Shown: in pieces, positions 42,383 to 51,455 of the stretch
Layout of the letters: every line of letters starts with the position of its first letter
Numbering within the stretch: the first letter of the stretch is position 1
From: Bacteroidales bacterium
GTDB taxonomy: Bacteria; Bacteroidota; Bacteroidia; Bacteroidales; UBA10428
Assembly (NCBI GenBank): GCA_035299085.1
Contig: DATGXG010000039.1
Span: 1-64,000 of the forward strand
Direction: 5' to 3'
Length of the DNA: 64,000 bases
The notes under the pieces: model-generated
Told to the model about the DNA's origin: nothing
The model's database searches: none
What the model saw: only the letters and a program-made list of their open reading frames with translations
Position numbers and translations under genes: made by a program

Positions 42383-43527
42383 AAACACCCCGCCGCAAAC
42401 CTCCTTGCCTCAGTATCAGTCATTTGAAGATCATCGAGCGAGGGAACAGCCATGAAGGAGACATGCTGCATTGTTTTTTCGATTACGTCCGACATGCGAA
42501 GAAACGAAACCTGCTTGAGGAGGAAGGCTTCAACGGCCACTTCATTAGCGGCGTTCATGATGCAGGGCATGTTGCCGCCCCGGCGGAGTGCTTCGAAAGC
42601 CAGTCCCAGGTTACGGAATACCTTCAGATCGGGTTTTTCAAATGTAAGCTGGTTGCAGTCGGTGAAATTATAGCGGGTAAAAGAGGATGGCATGCGAACA
42701 GAGCACCCCAGTGCATATTGAATGGGAAGCCGCATATCAGGCAGTCCCATTTGTGCTTTTATCGAACCGTCAATAAACTGAACCATGGAATGGATGATGC
42801 TCTGGGGATGAATCACCACATCGATCTTCGCGGGTGCCATATCAAAAAGCCAGCTGGCCTCGATAACTTCAAGTCCTTTATTCATCAGCGAAGCCGAGTC
42901 GATTGTCACTTTGTTACCCATGCACCAGTTGGGATGTTTCAACGCCTGTTCGCAAGTCACATCCCTCAACTGTTTGGTTGTCATTCCCCTGAAGGGTCCG
43001 CCTGAAGCGGTAAGGATCAGCTTTTCAACTGAGTGCGGGTTTTCACCGGCGAGGCACTGAAAGATGGCCGAATGTTCGGAGTCGACCGGATATATGGCAC
43101 TACCCTTGCTGAGGGCAAGTTCCGTTATAAGCGATCCGGCCACAACAAGGGTCTCCTTATTGGCAAGTGCAATCGTTTTACCTGATCTGACCGCTTCGTA
43201 TGTGGGAATCACACCTGAAAAACCGACAAGCGATGCCACCACGATATCCGCCCCGGGTTGTACAACCACTTCAGAAATCGCATTGTTACCGGCCAGCACC
43301 TTTATGGGCAGCTGTCCAAGCGATTCCTTAACAAAAGTGTACTGGGTTTCATCCGCAATGACTACGTATTCAGGGAGAAATTCAATTGCCTGTTCAACAA
43401 GCAGGTTGGCATTCCTGCCGGCTGTGAGGGCAAACACTTCGAATTGCCTTCGATGAGCGCTGATTACTTCAAGGCATTGCGTGCCTATGGAACCGGTTGA
43501 ACCCAGTATGGCAACCTTTTTTTTCAT
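42379..43527 (-). CDS. dxr: 1-deoxy-D-xylulose 5-phosphate reductoisomerase
   Basis: 382 residues. VAILGSTGSIGTQCLEVI is the NADPH site; LANKETLVVAG, YPVDSEHSAIFQCL and SLMNKGLEVIEASWLF carry the metal and substrate ligands (D, E, S, N, K, E). HPQSIIHSMVQFIDGS is the family signature. It makes 2-C-methyl-D-erythritol 4-phosphate in the MEP isoprenoid pathway. It follows the M23 peptidase gene by 12 bp, so the two are likely co-transcribed. Confidence 0.96.
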   Translation of the reverse strand: MKKKVAILGSTGSIGTQCLEVISAHRRQFEVFALTAGRNANLLVEQAIEFLPEYVVIADETQYTFVKESLGQLPIKVLAGNNAISEVVVQPGADIVVASLVGFSGVIPTYEAVRSGKTIALANKETLVVAGSLITELALSKGSAIYPVDSEHSAIFQCLAGENPHSVEKLILTASGGPFRGMTTKQLRDVTCEQALKHPNWCMGNKVTIDSASLMNKGLEVIEASWLFDMAPAKIDVVIHPQSIIHSMVQFIDGSIKAQMGLPDMRLPIQYALGCSVRMPSSFTRYNFTDCNQLTFEKPDLKVFRNLGLAFEALRRGGNMPCIMNAANEVAVEAFLLKQVSFLRMSDVIEKTMQHVSFMAVPSLDDLQMTDTEARRFAAGCL

Positions 43528-43539
43528 CAGCCTTTTTAT

Positions 43540-44403
43540 TCAGAACGATATATAATCCTGCGGGTTTAGGGGACTGCCGTTATACCAGAGTTCGAAATGA
43601 AGATGGGGCCCGGTTGTGAGTTCACCCGAATTACCTATTATAGCTATCGGATCTCCGGCTTTTACCCTGTCGCCTGCATGCTTCAGGAGTTCGGCGTTAT
43701 GCTTGTATATTGAAATAATATTATCCTCATGCTGTATCTGGATCACATTGCCGGTTTCTATCGTCCAGCCCGACATCGTAACCGTTCCCGGCAGGGTGGC
43801 TTTCACCACTTCATTGGCCGATGTGACGATATCGGTGCCGTAATGCTCATGGATGCTGCTGAACGAGTTGGTAACGAGACCTTTTACAGGGGGAAAGAAC
43901 AGGATATTAAAGAGTGAAGGCCTGAGTTTACGGTTTTCGGTGATCGAAAGCCCAAACTGATCGTCGGTAACAAGGTTTCGCAGCACGGAATCCCTGTTTC
44001 TGTTGTTATAGGTAAGATTGGGCCGGGAAACAGGCTGCTCAGCATTTGTTTCGGTTTCCGAGACTTTTTCACCCGAAATAATCCGGCGCATATTTTCAAA
44101 ATAGGCGTCGCGTTTGGCGATCTCAATTTCAAGAGAATCGAGACGGTAGTTATTAAGGTAAATGTTGCGGATCGTTTTTTCGTTCGGATAGCCGGGAATC
44201 AGCTCCCTTGCCGGAGTGTATGCAATAACTGAAATAACAATGATAAGAAATACAAAGGTTCCGGTACCCACAATGCCCAGCACATTGAGCTTTGTAAGAC
44301 GGAGGTTGATCAGTTCCTCGAAAGTTTCATCACGGTATATCGATAGTCTGTACTTGTGCCTGAATTTTTCCCAGAAAGACCGCTTTTCGGTTTTTTCGGA
44401 CAT
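43540..44403 (-). CDS. M23 family metallopeptidase (MepM/LytM-like)
   Basis: 287 residues from the ATG at 44403 (MSEKTEKRSFWEKF); the open frame further upstream runs through repeats and is rejected. One membrane helix (ILGIVGTGTFVFLIIVISVI, in part), a coiled-coil segment around residues 75-115, then the LytM domain. The zinc site is complete: HYGTDIV, the YKHN histidine, and GPHLHFEL. It should cut peptide crosslinks in murein or act in envelope regulation. Confidence 0.9.
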   Translation of the reverse strand: MSEKTEKRSFWEKFRHKYRLSIYRDETFEELINLRLTKLNVLGIVGTGTFVFLIIVISVIAYTPARELIPGYPNEKTIRNIYLNNYRLDSLEIEIAKRDAYFENMRRIISGEKVSETETNAEQPVSRPNLTYNNRNRDSVLRNLVTDDQFGLSITENRKLRPSLFNILFFPPVKGLVTNSFSSIHEHYGTDIVTSANEVVKATLPGTVTMSGWTIETGNVIQIQHEDNIISIYKHNAELLKHAGDRVKAGDPIAIIGNSGELTTGPHLHFELWYNGSPLNPQDYISF

Positions 44404-44454
44404 ATTGAGAGATTTGGAACAAATATATAAAAAAAACGATTCTGGATACCGGAT

Positions 44455-44890
44455 GCCGGATGCTGGATGAAATACCGAAAGACGAAGTCGGAGACTTCGC
44501 CTAGCAATGGGTACTCTCCGAAATGCTAGGCGAGTTTTCAACTTCGTCTGAACGTAATTTCCATAAGATAATTAACTATCAGTTACGTATTGACGAAGTT
44601 TCACAGACTTCGCCTAGCACAGGGTAATCGGTAATCGGTGTCCGGTAATCAGTATTAGGTAATTCGAAAGACGAAGTCGTAGACTTCGCCTAGCAAGGGA
44701 TAATTAACTATCAGTTACGTATAGACGAAGTCGGAGACTTCGCCTAGCACAGTACTCTCTTTGCAAAGTCTTTCCTGTGCCGGCAGATTGCTTCGTCGCA
44801 ACAGATTACGGGATAATCATTGATTGAGGTGGCTCCTCGCAATGACGATCTGTAAATCGTAAATCTTCAAATCGTAAATCGTAAATTGCC
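44455..44890. repeat. CGAAGTC hairpin repeats plus a solo GCGACGAAGC repeat
   Basis: CGAAGTCGGAGACTTCG-type hairpins at about 44482-44505, 44519-44545 (inverted), 44596-44625, 44672-44695 and 44726-44750, most followed or preceded by GCCTAGCA. Two copies of ATAATTAACTATCAGTTACG lie between. A minus-orientation GCGACGAAGC/GCTCCTCGC repeat is at 44756-44846. No gene. Confidence 0.88.
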
Positions 44891-46783
44891 TTAATACGCC
44901 CTCACGTTCTTCCCCTCAATGAAATTCCTGAAAGAACGGTTGACGACGCGGTTACCGCCGGGAGTGGGGTAGTCGCCCGTGAAATACCAATCGCCCAAAT
45001 GATTTGGAATGGCTTTATGCAGGTTTTCAATCGATTGGTACACGATCCTTACCTCGGCCTTAACATCCGGAGTTTTCAGCATATCTGCGATTTTACCTGA
45101 TATTTGTTCGGGAGTGAAAGGTCTGTAAATTTCACGCACGTGATTGATCGTCTCCTCACGTGGAACCGATTCGCTGTCCTTTGCCTTCCTGTATACTTCA
45201 TTGATAATATGTTGCCTCCCGGTTTCCTTCAGAAGGGCCATGGCAGCACGGAAGGCAATAAAATCGCCCAGCTTGGCCATATCGATACCGTAGCAGTCGG
45301 GATACCTAATCTGCGGCGAAGATGAAACAATGATGATCCGTTTCGGCTTAAGCCTGTCGAGTATTTTAATGATGGAGTATTTCAGCGTGGTTCCGCGAAC
45401 GATGGAATCGTCGATCACCACCAGGTTATCCTTATTTTCCCTTACCGTTCCGTATGTAATGTCATACACGTGGCCTACCAGGTCGTCACGGTGTGAATCC
45501 TGGGTTATAAAAGTACGGAGTTTGATATCTTTTAAGGCAACTTTTTCAACGCGGGGCCTGAGGAAAATGATACTGTCAAGATCTTCCATTGTATAATTGT
45601 TGCCCAGCTTCAGGATCTTTTCCTTTTTTTCATTCTTCATGTACGTTTCAACACCGTGCACCATACCATAGAAAGCCGATTCCGCCGTATTCGGGATAAA
45701 GGAGAATACCGTATTATCCAGGTCGTGGTCAATGGCTTCGATAATCTGCGGGGTGAGCAATTCACCGAGCATTTTTCTTTCCTGGTATATTTCCTGGTCG
45801 CTTCCCCTCGAAAAATAGATCCTTTCGAATGAACAACTGCGTTTTTCAAAAGGTCCCCTTATTTTCTCAATGGATACCGCACCGTTTTTCTTTATTATGA
45901 TCCCCGAGCCCGGATCGAGTTCGTTTACATCGGAAAAATCCACATTCATAACCGTCTGGATGGCCGGTCTTTCGGAAGTGACGATAACGATTTCGTCATT
46001 CTTATAATAGTAAGCGGGCCTGATTCCCCACGGGTCCCTGATAACAAACGCATCACCGTGACCGAGCAAACCGGCAATGGCATAACCGCCGTCCCATTTT
46101 TTGCTGGCTTCGCGAAGCATATTGGGCACGTTGAGATTATTGGCGATTAGCTCTGTAATATCCTCGTTTTCGATTCCCTGCTTTTTGTAATTATCAAAGT
46201 CGTGCTGTATTTCCCTGTCGAGGAAGTGCCCGACATTTTCAAGCATTGTTACTGTATCGGAAAAATCGCGCGGATGCTGACCCAGTTCAACCAGGATGCG
46301 GAAAAGCTCATCCACATTGGTGAGGTTAAAATTGCCGGCCAGCAGGAGGTTTCTTGTTTTCCAGTTGTTGACACGCAGAACAGGGTGTACTTTTTCAATA
46401 TCATTTCCGCCGTATGTGCCGTATCTGAGGTGACCCAGCAGCACTTCAGCTGCAAAGGGCAGGTTTTCCTTAGCCCAGAAAGGATCGCTTTCAAGTTCCT
46501 TATCAGCCTTTTCCGACTGCCGTTGTATGGCTTTGAAGATGGCGTTAATGGCGGCAGCTTTAACGGAGCGTTCCACGTGGATGAAAGGTTTGCCGGGTTT
46601 CAGATCGAGTTTGACCGAAGCAACGCCTGCACCATCCTGTCCCCTGTTATGCTGTTTTTCCATCAGCAGGTAGAGCTTATTCAGGCCGTACTTCCAGGTT
46701 CCGTATTTAAGCTGGTAGTACTCAAGCGGCTTTAATAATCTCACCAGTGCTATCCCACATTCATGATTAACAGCATCCGTCAT
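44891..46783 (-). CDS. PurF-family amidophosphoribosyltransferase
   Basis: 630 residues. HECGIALVRLL places the catalytic Cys of the class II glutaminase near residue 9, implying a short cleaved propeptide. KQHNRGQDGAG, LGHLRYGTYGG and the phosphoribosyl-binding LVVIDDSIVRGTTLKYSI (in the 480s-500s) are present. It is longer than classic PurF (about 500) and of the Bacteroidota-type second form, so it may be the purine enzyme or a paralogue. It follows the SPOR gene by 26 bp. Confidence 0.88.
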   Translation of the reverse strand: MTDAVNHECGIALVRLLKPLEYYQLKYGTWKYGLNKLYLLMEKQHNRGQDGAGVASVKLDLKPGKPFIHVERSVKAAAINAIFKAIQRQSEKADKELESDPFWAKENLPFAAEVLLGHLRYGTYGGNDIEKVHPVLRVNNWKTRNLLLAGNFNLTNVDELFRILVELGQHPRDFSDTVTMLENVGHFLDREIQHDFDNYKKQGIENEDITELIANNLNVPNMLREASKKWDGGYAIAGLLGHGDAFVIRDPWGIRPAYYYKNDEIVIVTSERPAIQTVMNVDFSDVNELDPGSGIIIKKNGAVSIEKIRGPFEKRSCSFERIYFSRGSDQEIYQERKMLGELLTPQIIEAIDHDLDNTVFSFIPNTAESAFYGMVHGVETYMKNEKKEKILKLGNNYTMEDLDSIIFLRPRVEKVALKDIKLRTFITQDSHRDDLVGHVYDITYGTVRENKDNLVVIDDSIVRGTTLKYSIIKILDRLKPKRIIIVSSSPQIRYPDCYGIDMAKLGDFIAFRAAMALLKETGRQHIINEVYRKAKDSESVPREETINHVREIYRPFTPEQISGKIADMLKTPDVKAEVRIVYQSIENLHKAIPNHLGDWYFTGDYPTPGGNRVVNRSFRNFIEGKNVRAY

Positions 46784-46809
46784 AAAAAAATCTTTTGTAA
46801 AAATTTAAA

Positions 46810-47265
46810 CTACCTGGGGAAATTCACCGTAATGTTGTCCCGGATAAAAGCATTGGGATAATCAAATCGTATTCTCTCGAGGAACTTCAATGCTTCACTT
46901 TTGGTTCTGAAATCTCCCACATACACTTTCCAAAATGGTGATTCAAAAACCTTATCGCTGCTCACATCCTCATAGCGGCTGATAAAACGGGCCCTCTCCT
47001 GGTCCGCCGCTGAACGGGCCTGCTGACCGGAGTTATAATAAATGCACACACGGTAACCTTTGATACCTTTCAGATTTCGCATGAGCGAAAGGTGAAGGTT
47101 GACCATATTGGTGATGTCGGCGTTCTGTTTGATTTTCACAGTGCCGCTTCCGGGCTGGGCGGACTGAATGTATGCAAATATGTCGTAGGGAATCTGTGCC
47201 TGAATTCTGCCTGAAAATCCTGTTGCCATGAGCAGGACAAGTAAATATGTTGCTTTTTTCAACAT
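46810..47265 (-). CDS. Exported SPOR-domain-like protein
   Basis: 151 residues. Signal peptide (ATYLLVLLMATGFSGRIQA), then a linker, then a SPOR-like fold: GYRVCIYYNSGQQARSAAD and FWKVYVGDFRTKSEALKFLE. SPOR domains bind denuded glycan strands in murein, so it probably acts in the periplasm. Function beyond that is unknown. The next gene upstream starts 61 bp away on the same strand. Confidence 0.8.
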   Translation of the reverse strand: MLKKATYLLVLLMATGFSGRIQAQIPYDIFAYIQSAQPGSGTVKIKQNADITNMVNLHLSLMRNLKGIKGYRVCIYYNSGQQARSAADQERARFISRYEDVSSDKVFESPFWKVYVGDFRTKSEALKFLERIRFDYPNAFIRDNITVNFPR

Positions 47266-47325
47266 AATTTCTGAATCAGGGGCAAAGGTAGTAAAAAAAT
47301 GGATATTGGTGCGGGAAGATCGTCA

Positions 47326-47802
47326 TTACCTGCTTATAGCCGGCACATCAATCAGCCTTTTTTCTGAAACGGGGACTTTTTTAGTTTTAAACCAGGAGCG
47401 GGCTTTTACGAAGCCCTGCATTTCTATATTGACCTGTTTTTTGCGGGCAAGACCATATAGTGTGGATGCACCCGACATCAGGTTCGCTATCTCAAGTGAA
47501 AAGTCGGTTGCATACGATGAATCGGATTTTGCTTTTATTTTCAGCGGGGTTGTCGTTGTGAGTGTTCCGATAAAATTGCCGTCTACAATTGTTTTGAGGT
47601 TCACTTCGGTTACCCTGAAAGAAACTGAAGAAGGATTGTGCACTCCCACAGAGGCCGTGAAAGTGATTGTATTGTTTTCGATCCCCCTGAAGTTCACGTT
47701 GTCGACGCCGGTGAGCGTGATATCATCCACCCCTTTGCACGACAAAAGCAATAAGGGTATAAGTATTAAGGTTATAAGCAATAAGGGATTAAGGGCTTTC
47801 AT
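47326..47802 (-). CDS. LEA14-like lipoprotein
   Basis: 158 residues. A type II signal peptide with lipobox LLLLSC at about 17-22. The body is beta-rich with VGVHNPSSVSFRVTEVNLKT and FIGTLTTTTPLKIKA, as in LEA type 2 (WHy) proteins. The hydrophobic core of the signal peptide is encoded by TTAATCCCTTATTGC- and CCTTATAC-like units that resemble the tandem tracts elsewhere. Role unknown. Confidence 0.75.
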   Translation of the reverse strand: MKALNPLLLITLILIPLLLLSCKGVDDITLTGVDNVNFRGIENNTITFTASVGVHNPSSVSFRVTEVNLKTIVDGNFIGTLTTTTPLKIKAKSDSSYATDFSLEIANLMSGASTLYGLARKKQVNIEMQGFVKARSWFKTKKVPVSEKRLIDVPAISR

Positions 47803-47827
47803 TCTTTTATTTTGGGTAAAAGTAGTG

Positions 47828-47863
47828 AAAAAAGGAATAGCCCCGGCCTGAAGGCCGGGGCTA
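47828..47863 (-). terminator. Rho-independent terminator of the leu operon
   Basis: TAGCCCCGGCC (47838-47848) and GGCCGGGGCTA (47853-47863) make a perfect 11-bp stem with a 4-base loop; on the minus strand it is followed by TTCCTTTTTT. It lies 5 bp after the leuB stop. Confidence 0.88.
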
Positions 47864-47867
47864 CTGA

Positions 47868-48929
47868 TTAAAGCGATTTAGCAATAAGATCGCCAACCTC
47901 TGAAGTTCCCATTCCCATTTTGCCGGCGGCGAGGCTTTTAATTTTGCCTGATGCAAGGGTGTTGCTCACAGCCTGGTCAATTGCTTTGGCTGCTTCTGCT
48001 TCACCAAGGGTTTCGATCATCATGCCCCCTGCACAAATTGCAGCCAGCGGGTTGATGATGTTCATACCCTTATATTTCGGGGCCGATCCGCCCATGGGCT
48101 CGAACATGGAGACCCCCTCAGGATTGATGTTACCTCCGGCTGCTATGCCAAGGCCGCCCTGGATAATAGCACCGAGGTCGGTAATGATATCTCCGAAAAG
48201 ATTTTCGGTTACGATCACATCATAAAATTCGGGCGATTTAACAAACCACATGTTGCAGGCATCCACGTGATTGTAATCCTGCTTGATATCGGGGTATTCG
48301 GTATCGCCGATTTCCTTATGGGACCTTACCCAGAGGTCACCGGCATAAGTAAGCACATTGCATTTATGCACAAGAGTGAGCTGTTTTCTCTTGTTGCGTT
48401 TACGGGTGTAGTCGTAAGCATACCGTACACACCTGTCGACTTGCGGCCTTGAATACACCATCACCTGGGTGGCAACCTCATTGGGAGTACCCACCTGAAC
48501 GGCACCACCCACACCGGTGTAAATTCCACCTGAGTTTTCACGTACCACAACAAAATCAATGTCTTCGGGACCTTTATCCTTCAGCGGAGTTTCCACGCCG
48601 GGATAAAGCTTCACCGGTCGGAGGTTGATGTATTGATCAAGCGCAAAGCGGCTTTTCAACAGAATTCCCACTTCGAGAATGCCGGGCTTTACATCGGGAT
48701 GGCCAATGGCTCCGAGGAAAATGGAATCGAACTTTTTGAATTCGCCAATGGCTGAGTCAGGCAGGGTTTCACCTGTACGAAGATAGCGGTCACCGCCAAA
48801 ATCGAAATACTGGTAATTCAGTTTAAAGCCAAATTTTGCGGCTGCGGCGTCCATTACTTTAACGCCTTCCTTTACTACTTCGGGTCCTGTTCCGTCACCC
48901 GGAATTACTGCGATGTTGTAGGATTTCAT
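47868..48929 (-). CDS. leuB: 3-isopropylmalate dehydrogenase
   Basis: 353 residues. IAVIPGDGTGPEVVKEGV, VVRENSGGIYTGVGG, the conserved lysine and tyrosine in this region, VTENLFGDIITDLGA and FEPMGGSAPKYKG (GGSAP) are typical of the beta-decarboxylating dehydrogenases. Alone it could be a tartrate- or isocitrate-type paralogue, but its position after leuA-leuC-leuD-cimA makes LeuB by far the likeliest. With CimA in the operon it can also act on 3-methylmalate for isoleucine. Last gene of the operon. Confidence 0.92.
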   Translation of the reverse strand: MKSYNIAVIPGDGTGPEVVKEGVKVMDAAAAKFGFKLNYQYFDFGGDRYLRTGETLPDSAIGEFKKFDSIFLGAIGHPDVKPGILEVGILLKSRFALDQYINLRPVKLYPGVETPLKDKGPEDIDFVVVRENSGGIYTGVGGAVQVGTPNEVATQVMVYSRPQVDRCVRYAYDYTRKRNKRKQLTLVHKCNVLTYAGDLWVRSHKEIGDTEYPDIKQDYNHVDACNMWFVKSPEFYDVIVTENLFGDIITDLGAIIQGGLGIAAGGNINPEGVSMFEPMGGSAPKYKGMNIINPLAAICAGGMMIETLGEAEAAKAIDQAVSNTLASGKIKSLAAGKMGMGTSEVGDLIAKSL

Positions 48930-49119
48930 TTTTGTGATTAGTGATTAGTGATTACTATGTCTGTTAGTCTGTTGGTCTGTCAGGAAAACTTCTTAAATCT
49001 TAAATCGGTGTTCGGTGTTCGGTGTTTTTGACGCCCTACCTGTGCGGGCAGATTGCTTCGTCGCTTTACTTTCTGCCATAATCATTGTTATACCCGGCTT
49101 CTCGCAATGACGAACTCTT
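48930..49119. repeat. Solo GCGACGAAGC repeat and microrepeats between cimA and leuB
   Basis: AGTGATT units at 48935-48955, TCTGTTAGTCTGTTGG units after that, CGGTGTTCGGTG units at 49010-49027, and a minus-orientation repeat at 49031-49112 (TGTGCGGGCAGATTGC to CTCGCAATGACG). No gene. Confidence 0.85.
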
Positions 49120-50640
49120 TTATATACTGCTGTTATTCTCAATAATATTAAGCATTTTCAGTGTGGCTTTGATGGCGGCGACGGTTTGGTCGGAATCGAG
49201 GGCGCGGGTTTTGAATTCGTGCTCCATTTTCCATGTGATAACTGTCTGCACCAGTGCATCCGTTTTTCCGCCGGGAGGAATTGAAACGAAATAGTCGATA
49301 AGGGCAGGAAGTGATTTCTCAAGCCTGCTGTATATCTTGCGCAGCGCCTTCATAAAGGCATCGTACTGTCCGTCGCCGTTAGCAGTTTCCTCAAAAACAT
49401 CCTCGCCTATCTTAATTTTCAGACTGGCAACGGGCTTTAATTCGTTAGCTGTAGACAGGGAATAATTGAGGATCTTTATTTTTTCGTCAACCGTTTTATT
49501 CCGCAATACATCGGAAATGATATAAGGCAGATCTTCCTGTGTAACCGATTCTTTTTTATCTCCCAGTTCAATAATCCGTTCCGTTACCTTCCGCATCGCT
49601 GCAAAATCGAGTTCAATGCCCATTTCTTCGAGATTCTTACGGATGTTTGCTTTTCCTGAAGTTTTGCCCAGTGCGTAAATCCTCTTCCTGCCAAAGCGTT
49701 CCGGCAACAGGTCGTTAAAGTACAGCTGGTTCTTCTGGTCGCCGTCGGCATGTATACCGCTTGTTTGCGTAAATACATTGTCGCCTATCACCGGTTTGTT
49801 GGGTGACACCCGGATGCCTGAAAATGATTCAACCAGTTTACTGACCATCGTTATTCTCGACTCACGGATCGACATATCATACCTGAAATGATCTTTCACA
49901 ATGGCTACTATACTTGACAGGGGAACGTTACCCGCTCTTTCGCCAAGTCCGTTTACGGTAGTGTGAAGACAGTCGATTCCGGCCCGGAGGGCTGAAAATG
50001 CATTGGCAGCTGCCAGGTCATAGTCGTTGTGTGCATGGAAATCGAATTGCAACATAGGATACCGGTCGATTATCATTTTACAGAAATCGTAAGCCTCAAC
50101 CGGGTTAAGGATACCAAGTGTATCGGGAAGCATGATGCGGTCGACCTGGCACATTTTAAATGAATCGATCATATAAAACACGTAGTCGGGCGAATGCCGC
50201 ATACCATTCGACCAGTCCTCGAGATAAATATTTACCCTGAGTCCCTGCTCACGGGCCCGCTGCACTGTCTGCCTAATGTCTTCGGCATGCTGTTCGGGCG
50301 TTTTCTTCAGCTGTTCGGTTACATGTTTCAAAGAACCTTTTGTAAGCAGGTTCAGCACTTTTCCGCCTGCATTTTTAATCCAGTTAATGGAAACGTCGCC
50401 ATCGACAAAACCCAGCACTTCAACCTGGTTAATGTGGTTGTGCTTAGCTGCCCATTCGGTAATCTTCTTCACAGCGGCAAATTCGCCTTCCGATACCCTG
50501 GCTGACGCAACCTCAATGCGGTCAACCCTGAGATCATCGAGCAAAAGCTTGGCCATGCTGAGTTTTTCCTCGTCGGTGAATGACACTCCCGAGGTTTGTT
50601 CTCCGTCGCGGAGAGTGGTGTCCATTATGGTGATCTTCAT
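49120..50640 (-). CDS. cimA: (R)-Citramalate synthase, LeuA-like
   Basis: 506 residues. [77 protein letters not shown] and FTQTSGIHADGDQKN match the citramalate synthase branch typified by Leptospira CimA rather than true LeuA, which is encoded separately at 52871-54364. The C-terminal LeuA regulatory domain (EDVFEETANGDGQYDAFMKA, in parts) is present. It condenses pyruvate with acetyl-CoA, giving 2-oxobutyrate and isoleucine through LeuC, LeuD and LeuB. It lies in the same operon, after leuD. Confidence 0.88.
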   Translation of the reverse strand: MKITIMDTTLRDGEQTSGVSFTDEEKLSMAKLLLDDLRVDRIEVASARVSEGEFAAVKKITEWAAKHNHINQVEVLGFVDGDVSINWIKNAGGKVLNLLTKGSLKHVTEQLKKTPEQHAEDIRQTVQRAREQGLRVNIYLEDWSNGMRHSPDYVFYMIDSFKMCQVDRIMLPDTLGILNPVEAYDFCKMIIDRYPMLQFDFHAHNDYDLAAANAFSALRAGIDCLHTTVNGLGERAGNVPLSSIVAIVKDHFRYDMSIRESRITMVSKLVESFSGIRVSPNKPVIGDNVFTQTSGIHADGDQKNQLYFNDLLPERFGRKRIYALGKTSGKANIRKNLEEMGIELDFAAMRKVTERIIELGDKKESVTQEDLPYIISDVLRNKTVDEKIKILNYSLSTANELKPVASLKIKIGEDVFEETANGDGQYDAFMKALRKIYSRLEKSLPALIDYFVSIPPGGKTDALVQTVITWKMEHEFKTRALDSDQTVAAIKATLKMLNIIENNSSI

Positions 50641-50828
50641 GGTTGAATGTATTCAGTGTTCGGTAATCGGTAATCCGTGTTCGTTGTTTGTTTCAGGGAC
50701 GTTAGGGACTCTAGAGACGATAGGGATTTCAGGTAAGACGAAATCAGAGACTTCGCCTGGATTAGATTTCAGGTAAGACGAAGTCAGAGACTTCGCCTAG
50801 CTTATTATCCTACTAATAGCCTAATAGC
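50641..50828. repeat. CGGTAATCGG units and CGAAGTCAGAGACTTCG hairpins between leuD and cimA
   Basis: CGGTAATCGGTAATCCG at 50660-50680, two AGACGAAxTCAGAGACTTCG hairpins at 50723-50758 and 50776-50798, and a TAATAGCC tandem at 50812-50838. No gene. Confidence 0.82.
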
Positions 50829-51422
50829 CTAATAGCCTTTCTTCTCAAACTCCACAATCTTATCCTTCATGCTCAGCAAATAGTCGATATCGTCGTAGCC
50901 ATTGATGAGGCAAGTTTTTTTGTAATGATTGATATCGAAATGTTCCTTTTCGCCTGTTGCCAGGATAGTGACAGTCTGGTTCGGCAAATCGATTTCAAGA
51001 ACAGCGTTTGCATCTTTTTCAATAGCGGCAAACACCGACTTTAAAAAGCCTTCGCTAACCTGCACCGGAAGTATACCATTGTTCAGGGCGTTGTTCTTGA
51101 AAATATCGGCAAAAAAACTTGAGATCACCGACCGGAACCCGTAACCGCCTATAGCCCAGGCGGCGTGTTCGCGACTTGAGCCGCTGCCAAAATTCCTTCC
51201 GGCTACAAGGATCTGGCCGGAGTACGTAGGATTATTCAGCACAAAATCAGCTTTCGGCTGGTTATTCTTATCGTATCTCCAGTCACGGAACAGGTTATCG
51301 CCAAACCCATCACGGGTGGTGGCTTTCAGGAACCTTGCCGGTATGATCTGGTCGGTATCGACATTTTCAATAGGCAGAGGAACGCAGGTTGATATGAGTG
51401 TTTTGAATTTTTCGGTTGCCAT
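50829..51422 (-). CDS. leuD: 3-isopropylmalate dehydratase small subunit
   Basis: 197 residues from the ATG at 51422. [17 protein letters not shown], the swivelling loop [19 protein letters not shown] and [20 protein letters not shown] are the family signatures. It pairs with LeuC to isomerise 2- to 3-isopropylmalate, and citramalate to 3-methylmalate. The gap to leuC is 33 bp. Confidence 0.95.
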   Translation of the reverse strand: MATEKFKTLISTCVPLPIENVDTDQIIPARFLKATTRDGFGDNLFRDWRYDKNNQPKADFVLNNPTYSGQILVAGRNFGSGSSREHAAWAIGGYGFRSVISSFFADIFKNNALNNGILPVQVSEGFLKSVFAAIEKDANAVLEIDLPNQTVTILATGEKEHFDINHYKKTCLINGYDDIDYLLSMKDKIVEFEKKGY

Positions 51423-51455
51423 GTGTAGCAATATGATTATAAATTATACATCTGG

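Noticed and set aside
44404..44541. Upstream extension of the M23 peptidase start
   Set aside because: The additional 46 residues are encoded by GGATGCCGGATGCTGGATG-type repeat and neighbouring sequence; the MSEKTEK start fits the membrane-anchored family.
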